In this document: piece after piece, positions 5,093-10,609 of the stretch
Layout of the letters: each line of letters opens with the position of its first letter
How positions within the stretch are numbered: the first letter of the stretch is position 1
Assembly: GCA_937870675.1 (NCBI GenBank)
Contig: CALMZN010000059.1
Location: 1-10,609 of the forward strand
DNA: 10,609 bases
Direction: 5' to 3'
Source: an uncultured bacterium
GTDB lineage: Bacteria > Patescibacteriota > Patescibacteriia > UBA1558 > GWA2-36-10
Position numbers and translations under genes: made by a program
The notes under the pieces: model-generated
The model's input: the letters and a program-made list of their open reading frames with translations, nothing else
Databases searched by the model: none
What the model was told of the DNA's origin: nothing

Positions 5093-6304
5093 ATGCCTGA
5101 TTTTTTAAGCCAAACAAGCGCTAGCATACCTTGGGTTGATGATTTGCTGGTTAGGGATTTGTCTGGGCATCTAAAACCCTATCATCAGACAAAAAACACA
5201 CCACCCAATGAGGCAAGACCCGTAGATAGCAGGACTGTTTTGGAAGTAGCTCCTCCCCACGAATTGACTACCCTCAATGTTGCCCCGTTTGATGCTAATT
5301 TTGATTTTTTTCATGGTGGCGGACAGGCGCACGAGCCAGCTATTTTTGTTTTTCATCCGGAAGATCACGAGCAGATTGAAAATTTTAATTTAAATTTACC
5401 CACAGATGATAGCAAGAAGTATAGTTTGGAAAAAATCACCCAAAGAATAGTCGAAAAAAATAAGTTGCTTTTGGATAAAAATAATCAAGAAATTTTTAAT
5501 AATATTTTGTTCGATTATTTTCGCAACCGCAAGAATTATATTATTACTAGAGGGTATTTGATTGAAAAGGTGTTTTCCAACGGCCACAATTTATCCAATC
5601 AGATCATTGATCACATTGGTTCTATAGTCAAAGGCATCAAAGAAAGAATAGACGCGGAAGGCGGCTTGGTAGTCAGACAAAGCGACATCAAAAAAGATTT
5701 AGTTTTGGAAGCCAAAAAAGAAGTCCAGCCAAAAATAATGGACTCGTTTCCTCCAGTCAAAATGGCCGCTGATCTGGTGGAAGAAAAGAAATCCGAGTCA
5801 CCAAAAATTGAACCACCAAAGCTTGAGCTTAAACCAAAAGTAGAGGAACAGATTTCAGAAATAGTCAGTACTCCATCTATGCCTAAAGTCATGCGTGGGG
5901 AGCAGGTTAGACCAGCCAAACCACTGATGTCTGATGTGGTGGCCAAAGCGAGCCTTACATCAAGCCAAGAAAAAGCCGTGCTGACTGGTCCAGTGCAAGA
6001 ATTGGAAAATATGCTTTTATCTACTTTTAGACGCTATGGCAATACGGCTTCAGAAAGGACTCAAAAGTTGTTGCAGAAAATCAATACTTTAGAAAAGGAG
6101 TCAGTGACCAAAAAGACCATGGGCATTGCGGCTTGGCGCAAAAGCCCGGTTTACAAGCTATATTTGGATCTGGGCGCCTCAAGCTTGATAAAAGGCCAAG
6201 AAGTGTCTCAGTTGATTGCCGAGCAAAAAGCCGCCGGCCAAGAAGTTTTGACTATCGAAGAGTTTAGCGCCATTGGCGATTTAAATAAATTATTACGCTT
6301 TTAG
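5093..6304 (+). CDS. Hypothetical protein, first gene of the PrgI/VirB4 cluster (403 aa)
   Basis: I do not recognise this protein. It lacks a signal peptide and membrane segments. The N-terminal ~100 residues are Pro/His-rich and probably extended. A folded segment at about 105-200 (SLEKITQRIVEKNKLLLDKNNQEIFNNILFDYFRNRKNYIITRGYLIEK) looks helical. A Lys/Pro/Glu-rich linker spans about 205-275 and includes repeated PKIEPPKLELKPK. A helical C-terminal domain follows (ELENMLLSTFRRYG to IGDLNKLLRF). The gene is first behind a strong promoter and 5 bases before the PrgI gene, which suggests a cytoplasmic accessory or regulatory part of the secretion apparatus. This role is inferred only from context. 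Confidence 0.85.
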   Translation: MPDFLSQTSASIPWVDDLLVRDLSGHLKPYHQTKNTPPNEARPVDSRTVLEVAPPHELTTLNVAPFDANFDFFHGGGQAHEPAIFVFHPEDHEQIENFNLNLPTDDSKKYSLEKITQRIVEKNKLLLDKNNQEIFNNILFDYFRNRKNYIITRGYLIEKVFSNGHNLSNQIIDHIGSIVKGIKERIDAEGGLVVRQSDIKKDLVLEAKKEVQPKIMDSFPPVKMAADLVEEKKSESPKIEPPKLELKPKVEEQISEIVSTPSMPKVMRGEQVRPAKPLMSDVVAKASLTSSQEKAVLTGPVQELENMLLSTFRRYGNTASERTQKLLQKINTLEKESVTKKTMGIAAWRKSPVYKLYLDLGASSLIKGQEVSQLIAEQKAAGQEVLTIEEFSAIGDLNKLLRF

Positions 6305-6309
6305 TTTTT

Positions 6310-6780
6310 ATGCAAAATCGTTTTATAGTGCCACAATTTATTGATGCTGAAGACAGGATCTGGGGACCGATTACTGTCCGGCAGTTTGCTATTGTCATTA
6401 TCGGAGCGCTTTTTATATTTATAAGTTATCGCTTATCTGATTTTGCTTTATTTCTGACGCAGACCATAGTTATTGTTTTGTTAATAGTAATCTTTGGTTT
6501 TGTCAAAATAAATGGCGCTATTTTTCCTATGTTTTTGTTGTCCCTTATCCAGACCTTGAAAAGGCCAAGATTGCGTATTTGGAAAAAAGAATATATTAAG
6601 ATTGAAGAGTTTAAAAATAAAGATGAAAATTTGGTGGTGCAAGTAATAGCCCCCAAAAAAATGGTGACTGGCAAAAAATTATCAGAATTGTCATTGATTA
6701 TTGATACGGGCGGAGTATATCAAGGAGAATTGTTGGCCAATACCATGAATAATTTACCAAACAAGCAAATAAATAAATAA
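6310..6780 (+). CDS. PrgI-family membrane protein (VirB3-like T4SS component)
   Basis: The protein begins with the family-type segment FIVPQFIDAEDRIWGPITVRQFA, followed by two hydrophobic helices (about 23-41 and 45-65). A cytoplasmic part follows, with basic RPRLRIWKKEY and a small C-terminal region. PrgI proteins of conjugation systems occupy the place of VirB3: a small two-helix inner-membrane protein that works with the VirB4 ATPase. The 156-residue length includes a C-terminal tail longer than the minimal family. It lies 5 bases after the preceding gene and 4 bases before the TraC-like gene, all translated without an SD. The order PrgI then VirB4 supports the assignment. Confidence 0.85.
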   Translation: MQNRFIVPQFIDAEDRIWGPITVRQFAIVIIGALFIFISYRLSDFALFLTQTIVIVLLIVIFGFVKINGAIFPMFLLSLIQTLKRPRLRIWKKEYIKIEEFKNKDENLVVQVIAPKKMVTGKKLSELSLIIDTGGVYQGELLANTMNNLPNKQINK

Positions 6781-6784
6781 TAAT

Positions 6785-7471
6785 ATGCGCAGTAAAAAAT
6801 TGGCTGGTTCTAAGCCACAAGTTTCCACTCAAAGATTTTTGGATATTGCTGAAGTCCGTGATGCCTTGGTTATTTTGAATGATGGCACGGTGCGTGGGGT
6901 GCTCTTGGTTTCTTCTATAAATTTTGATCTCAAATCAGAAGATGAGCAGTCAGCTATTATTTCCGGCTATGTTAGTTTTTTGAACACCTTGGATTATCCT
7001 TTGCAGGTGCTGATTCAGTCGCGACCCCTTAATATTGATGATTATTTCAATCGTCTAAAAAAAGTAGAAAAAGAGCAGACCAATGAATTATTGCGCATCC
7101 AAACCGCTGATTATCGTCAATTTGTGTTAGAACTTTTGACTCTAGAAAAAATCATGAGCAAAAGATTTTATGTGGTGGTGCCTTATAACCCAGTAAGTGA
7201 TAAGGGTCGAAAATTTGCCAATCGTTTTGGAGCGGTTTTTTCCTCAGCCAAAATAGTGCGCTTGAGTCGCAAACGGCTTGATGAATTCAGCGCTCAATTA
7301 GATAAGCGTTGTAGCTTCATCCAGTCGGGCTTATCCAGCTTGGGTTTGCGCAGTGAACGGCTCAAGACCCAAGAATTGATTGAGGTCTACTACAACAGCT
7401 ACAATCCCAATTTGTTTCAAAAACAGCCCTTAGAAGATATAAATAAATTAAATATTGAGACCAATGTTTGA
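6785..7471 (+). CDS. TraC/VirB4 N-terminal-domain-like protein (separate polypeptide)
   Basis: The 228 residues resemble the N-terminal module of VirB4/TraC ATPases: ALVILNDGTVRGVLLVSSINFDLKSEDEQSAIISGYVSFLNTLDYPLQVLIQSRPLNIDDYF, then helices and MSKRFYVVVPY. There is no Walker motif. The ATPase follows as a separate gene, overlapping by 8 bases (ATGTTTGA) in a different frame. The split could be an old fission of a single VirB4, or a normal partner protein in this lineage. The overlap suggests translational coupling and 1:1 synthesis. It probably docks VirB4 to the membrane components. The family-level call is good; the precise role is inferred. Confidence 0.78.
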   Translation: MRSKKLAGSKPQVSTQRFLDIAEVRDALVILNDGTVRGVLLVSSINFDLKSEDEQSAIISGYVSFLNTLDYPLQVLIQSRPLNIDDYFNRLKKVEKEQTNELLRIQTADYRQFVLELLTLEKIMSKRFYVVVPYNPVSDKGRKFANRFGAVFSSAKIVRLSRKRLDEFSAQLDKRCSFIQSGLSSLGLRSERLKTQELIEVYYNSYNPNLFQKQPLEDINKLNIETNV

Positions 7472-9365
7472 AGCTAAACAAATAAAACAAGCCACCACTG
7501 ACAAAAACGCTGAAGAAGGAGCAGCTCGTTTTCAGGCCCTAAAAGCCCAAACCAGCCAAGCGCAAAAAGAGGAGAATGATAAGGAGCTTTTGGAAGCGGA
7601 AAAAGTTTTGCGCGAAGGCATTGTTTCGGTGCGTGATATTATTGCTCCGGCCGCCATGAAAATTGAGAGCACTTTTTTACAGCTCAATGACATTTTTTTG
7701 CGCACCATATTTGTGGTCACTTATCCGCGCTATGTGTCTATTGGCTGGTTTGCGCCGATTATCAACGAAAGTTTGACCTTGGATATTAGCATGTATTTTT
7801 ATCCCATGAATATACGACTGGTCTTGAAGCAATTGAGAAATAAAGTCGGTACCATGGAAGCGCAGATTATGGCTGATGCGGAAAAAGGAGCGCCGCGCGA
7901 TCCTATTGCCGAGATCGCCTTGAGAGATATTGAGGGTTTGCGTGATAGCTTGTCGCAAGGCAGTGAAAAATTTTTTCAATTTGCTCTTTATATTACTTTG
8001 TATGCCAAAGACAAAACAGAGTTGGACTTGGTCTCGGATCGCATAGAAAATTTGTTAGGCACGCAGTTGATTTATTCTCGTCGGGCTTTGTGGCAAGCCG
8101 AGCAGGGCTTCAACTCCACCTTGCCTTTGGGCAATGATGAGCTAGGAATCACCACCAATATGAACAGCTCGCCGATTGCCTCCTCTTTTCCTTTTGTGTC
8201 TTCCGAGCTTACTTCAGATCAAGGTATTTTGTACGGCATCAATCGCCACAACAATAGCTTGATATTGTTTGATCGTTTTAGTTTACAAAACGCCAATATG
8301 GTTGTTTTTGCCACTTCGGGCGCTGGCAAAAGTTATGCCATCAAGCTGGAAGTATTGCGCTCTTTGATGTTGGGCACGGATGTGATTATTATTGACCCGG
8401 AAAATGAATATCAGCACTTATCAGAAGCCGTCAACGGCGCTTATATCAATGTGTCTTTGAACTCCGAAAGCAAGCTCAATCCTTTTGATCTACCGCGTGG
8501 TATTGGTGGCGATAGCAAGCCAGAGGATATATTACGTAGTGCGGTGATTACTCTCAAAGGTCTGATTCGCTTGATGATCGGTAATGTCACCAATACTGAA
8601 GATTCTTTGTTGGATAGAGCATTGATTGAGACCTATGCCAAAAAAGACATCACCCCAGCTAGTGATTTGAGTAATATTGAGCCACCACTGATGTCTGATT
8701 TGGAGGAGGTCTTGCTTAGTATGGAGGGTGGAGAAGATATGGCTTTGAGGATCAAAAAATACACTGAAGGTACTTTTTCTGGTCTATTCAATAGTCCAAC
8801 CAACGTCAAGGTCAACAATCAATTGATTATATTTTGTATCAGGGACTTGGAAGATGAACTCCGGCCCATTGCTATGTATGTTATCGTCAATTATATTTGG
8901 AATATTATTCGCAGTGAATTGAAGCGACGTATTTTGGTGGTTGATGAAGCTTGGATCATGATGCGTCATGATGATAGTGCCAAATTTATGTTTGCTCTAG
9001 TCAAGCGTTGCCGTAAGTATTATCTTGGCGTCACTACTATCACCCAAGATGTCAATGACTTTTTGACTTCGCCATTTGGCAATGCCATTGTCACCAACTC
9101 CTCAATGCAAATGTTGCTTAAGCAGTCGCCAGCCGCTGTCAACTTGATTCAAAAAACATTTATGTTGACGGAAGGAGAAAAATATTTACTGCTGGAATCA
9201 GGAGTGGGCGAGGGTATATTTTTTGCCGGCGCCAAGCATGCCGCTATCAAAGTGCAGGCCTCTTATGCCGAGCACCTGATCATCACCTCTGATCCTAGAC
9301 AGTTGCTGGAGATAGAGCAATCCAAAAAAGAGTTTGAGGAGTCCATGATTGCGGAAGAAAAATAA
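7464..9365 (+). CDS. VirB4/TraC-like type IV secretion ATPase
   Basis: The 633-residue protein has an N-terminal region (about 1-230) with a VirB4-type alpha/beta domain, then a RecA-like motor domain. ATSGAGKS (about 283-290) is Walker A. IIDPENEY (about 309-316) is the family signature strand. ILVVDEAW (about 490-497) is Walker B with the catalytic Glu. TTITQDVNDFL (about 524-534) fits the sensor region with a conserved Gln. VirB4 proteins hydrolyse ATP at the inner membrane to power pilus assembly and substrate transfer. No membrane segment is visible. The ATG at 7464 is preferred over the in-frame TTG at 7455, since it gives the usual short overlap with the upstream gene. The stop is directly followed by inverted-repeat copy B. 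Confidence 0.92.
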   Translation: MFEAKQIKQATTDKNAEEGAARFQALKAQTSQAQKEENDKELLEAEKVLREGIVSVRDIIAPAAMKIESTFLQLNDIFLRTIFVVTYPRYVSIGWFAPIINESLTLDISMYFYPMNIRLVLKQLRNKVGTMEAQIMADAEKGAPRDPIAEIALRDIEGLRDSLSQGSEKFFQFALYITLYAKDKTELDLVSDRIENLLGTQLIYSRRALWQAEQGFNSTLPLGNDELGITTNMNSSPIASSFPFVSSELTSDQGILYGINRHNNSLILFDRFSLQNANMVVFATSGAGKSYAIKLEVLRSLMLGTDVIIIDPENEYQHLSEAVNGAYINVSLNSESKLNPFDLPRGIGGDSKPEDILRSAVITLKGLIRLMIGNVTNTEDSLLDRALIETYAKKDITPASDLSNIEPPLMSDLEEVLLSMEGGEDMALRIKKYTEGTFSGLFNSPTNVKVNNQLIIFCIRDLEDELRPIAMYVIVNYIWNIIRSELKRRILVVDEAWIMMRHDDSAKFMFALVKRCRKYYLGVTTITQDVNDFLTSPFGNAIVTNSSMQMLLKQSPAAVNLIQKTFMLTEGEKYLLLESGVGEGIFFAGAKHAAIKVQASYAEHLIITSDPRQLLEIEQSKKEFEESMIAEEK

Positions 9366-9502
9366 TTTACCCCGTTAAATAAATTTATTTTTCAGGTAAT
9401 ATATTTAAGCAAGAAATAAATAATAGTTTTATGAAAACAAAATATACTAATAAAATAAATTTAGAATTAAAGCGTGGCTTTAATTCTATTTAACGGGGTA
9501 AA
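9366..9502. repeat. Inverted-repeat element copy B (137 bp), fills the gap after the VirB4-like gene
   Basis: TTTACCCCGTTAAATA (9366-9381) has its perfect reverse complement at 9487-9502. A nested hairpin AGAATTAAAGC-GTG-GCTTTAATTCT (9463-9487; 11 bp, 3-base loop) abuts the right terminus. The element starts at the base after the VirB4 stop and ends 3 bases before the next ATG. GGGG (9495-9498) lies 7 bases before that ATG as an SD-like sequence, the same distance as in copy A. Inside is a possible 20-codon ORF (9431-9493). Compared with copy A, the inner arms differ at T/A versus C/G as a matched pair. Confidence 0.8.
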
Positions 9503-9505
9503 TAT

Positions 9506-10063
9506 ATGGATGCAGTAAAAAGAAAAAAAATAATTATTATCGCTTTAGTAATTATAATAATTGCGGTGGCTTTATTTTTTGCCTTCAAGTTGACTGATTT
9601 TGGGCAAAAACCAGACACCAAAGGCGGTCAATTACCAGAGTTCAAACCGGCTAGCGCTAATTTGCAATATAAAGAGGTGCCACCGATTGTAAGCAATGAC
9701 GAGTTGTTGGCTATCCAAACAGCCCTGAATTTCGCTGAGCGTTATGGCACTTATTCTTCGGACTTGCCGGGAGAAAATATCAAACAAGTCCTTGGTCAGT
9801 GTAGCGACAAGATGGCTGATTATTTGAAAAAATTAGAGATGGATTATAAAGCCACAAGTTATATGGGAATCACCACCAAAAGTATTTCCCATAAGGTGAA
9901 TAGGATTTCTGCTAGTCAGGCAGATATTACCGTCCAGACCCAAAGACAGGAAACAAAGTCCGTGGATGGCAAATTAGTTTCCAATACCTTGTATCAAGAT
10001 ATCAAAATCAATTTAGTAAAAAGTGATAAGCAGTGGTTAGTTGACGCAGTTTATTGGCAATAA
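9506..10063 (+). CDS. Membrane-anchored VirB8/TcpC-like protein, probable T4SS inner-membrane component
   Basis: A short basic cytoplasmic start (MDAVKRKK) is followed by one hydrophobic helix (about 9-29) and a Gly/Pro-rich linker. An extracytoplasmic domain of about 125 residues follows: a helix SNDELLAIQTALNFAERYGTY, then alternating strands ending in INLVKSDKQWLVDAVYWQ. The layout, one N-terminal membrane helix plus a cone-shaped helix-then-sheet NTF2-like domain ending in a W-x-V-D strand, matches VirB8 and TcpC proteins. These assemble the secretion channel in the inner membrane. No strict signature motif was seen, so the family is inferred from layout and neighbours. Its 185-residue length is close to the family's small members. 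The next gene begins 2 bases after its stop. Confidence 0.7.
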   Translation: MDAVKRKKIIIIALVIIIIAVALFFAFKLTDFGQKPDTKGGQLPEFKPASANLQYKEVPPIVSNDELLAIQTALNFAERYGTYSSDLPGENIKQVLGQCSDKMADYLKKLEMDYKATSYMGITTKSISHKVNRISASQADITVQTQRQETKSVDGKLVSNTLYQDIKINLVKSDKQWLVDAVYWQ

Positions 10064-10065
10064 TT

Positions 10066-10530
10066 ATGGCCGAAGTTTTACAAGCAAATTACCAAAGGGA
10101 CTTAGCGGCTGCTCGTCGAGTAGCCCCAAGCCCTGTGGCTGACAAAGCGGAGGAGGAAATAGATCCGGTCGCTGAACAGGAAGAAAAAAGTCAGGGATTT
10201 TTGCGTCGGCGCTTGGAGTCATTGAGGGGCAAAGCCAAACAGCAAGAAGGCGAGAAGAGTACGGATGTTTTGCAACAGCAGGCCGAAGAAAAAATAAAAA
10301 AAGAAATAGCCCAAAAATTGACTTGGCGCATGGTCAATATGGCTATGGGGGCTACGCTTATTCTGGCATTTTTGACTGTTTTGATTTGGACTGTGCAGTT
10401 TATCGCTGGCAACATCTTGGGCTCCAAAATTATTCCCAAATTAGGTATAGGGGAGATAATTTTGTGGCTGGTTGGTATGATGGTTATTTTTACGATTTTT
10501 AAACTTATCCGTGGTCAATATTTCCCTTAA
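10066..10530 (+). CDS. Hypothetical two-helix membrane protein of the secretion cluster (154 aa)
   Basis: I do not recognise the family. The first ~88 residues are highly charged, with Glu/Gln/Lys-rich helices likely to form a coiled coil (EKSQGFLRRRLESLRGKAKQQEG and DVLQQQAEEKIKKEIAQKL). Two membrane helices follow (about 93-112 and 128-147), separated by a short loop, and the protein ends in the basic KLIRGQYFP. The N-terminus is probably cytoplasmic. The ATG at 10066 lies 2 bases after the stop of the VirB8-like gene; an in-frame TTG at 10054 would overlap that gene and is less likely. Position suggests an inner-membrane part of the same machine, but no direct evidence shows this. Confidence 0.75.
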   Translation: MAEVLQANYQRDLAAARRVAPSPVADKAEEEIDPVAEQEEKSQGFLRRRLESLRGKAKQQEGEKSTDVLQQQAEEKIKKEIAQKLTWRMVNMAMGATLILAFLTVLIWTVQFIAGNILGSKIIPKLGIGEIILWLVGMMVIFTIFKLIRGQYFP

Positions 10531-10609
10531 GCCGACCGAAGCTTTAACCTGGTTCGGCACTTCCACGCCGACCAAGGATCGGTTCGGGATGGGCGCTTCG
10601 ATCCGGATC
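10531..10609 (-). rRNA. 5S rRNA-like fragment, minus strand, incomplete and with an extra hairpin
   Basis: Read on the minus strand, the segment contains CCCATCCCGAACC (10593-10581) and GGTTAAAGC (10549-10541), which match the loop C and loop B signatures of bacterial 5S rRNA. GATCGAAGC (10603-10595) and GCTTCGGTC (10541-10533) can form helix II over 9 bp. The two signatures are farther apart than usual, by an inserted hairpin (about 10550-10576) bounded by direct repeats of CCGAACC exactly 30 bases apart. The 5' end is off the window. The 3' half (helices IV, V and I) is not found, because the sequence at 10530 and below is coding. It could be a truncated copy, an assembly join, or another RNA with a similar loop. 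Confidence 0.35.

Noticed and set aside
7455..7471. Frameshift joining the TraC-like gene and the ATPase gene
   Set aside because: Each protein has its own coherent N- and C-terminus, and the 8-base overlap is a normal coupled junction.

Overview
The window looks like a chromosomal piece of a Candidate Phyla Radiation (Patescibacteria) type bacterium. This is an inference from several signs: moderately AT-rich sequence; a ribosomal protein S6 with a long basic C-terminal tail; almost no Shine-Dalgarno sequences in front of genes; short intergenic gaps; and core translation genes next to a compact PrgI/VirB4-type secretion cluster. The standard bacterial code fits, because no gene needs TGA read as an amino acid.

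Left part (1-1457): the C-terminal end of an extracellular-type protein with a galactose-binding-like fold runs in from the left edge and overlaps an unrecognised ~362-residue protein. A REP-like palindromic doublet follows. Middle-left (1458-2860): a minus-strand Trm11-like RNA/DNA methyltransferase is divergent from the rpsF operon. The divergent spacer holds a perfect 18-bp-arm palindrome between two facing promoter candidates. The rpsF leader then folds into hairpins that fit the S6:S18 autoregulatory leader class.

Centre (2862-5092): rpsF, ssb, rpsR and efp follow in order. The classic rpsF-ssb-rpsR order is split by a 267-base spacer carrying a structured repeat region and a 138-bp inverted-repeat element. 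EF-P carries arginine rather than lysine at its functional tip. A good intrinsic terminator closes this unit.

Right part (5065-10530): a strong extended -10 promoter drives a probable operon. It encodes an unknown 403-residue protein, a PrgI-family membrane protein, a TraC/VirB4 N-terminal-like protein, a VirB4-like ATPase, a VirB8-like membrane-anchored protein and a two-helix membrane protein. Together these resemble the energising and inner-membrane part of a type IV secretion or conjugation-like machine. A second, 137-bp copy of the inverted-repeat element exactly fills the gap between the VirB4-like stop codon and the next gene.

The most unusual feature is this pair of elements. They share termini, size, a subterminal 11-bp hairpin and an identical junction to the next start codon, with paired substitutions in the arms. 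Each supplies the only SD-like sequence in its neighbourhood while also containing the complementary arm that could hide it. The right edge (10531-10609) looks like a minus-strand 5S rRNA fragment carrying an extra hairpin.
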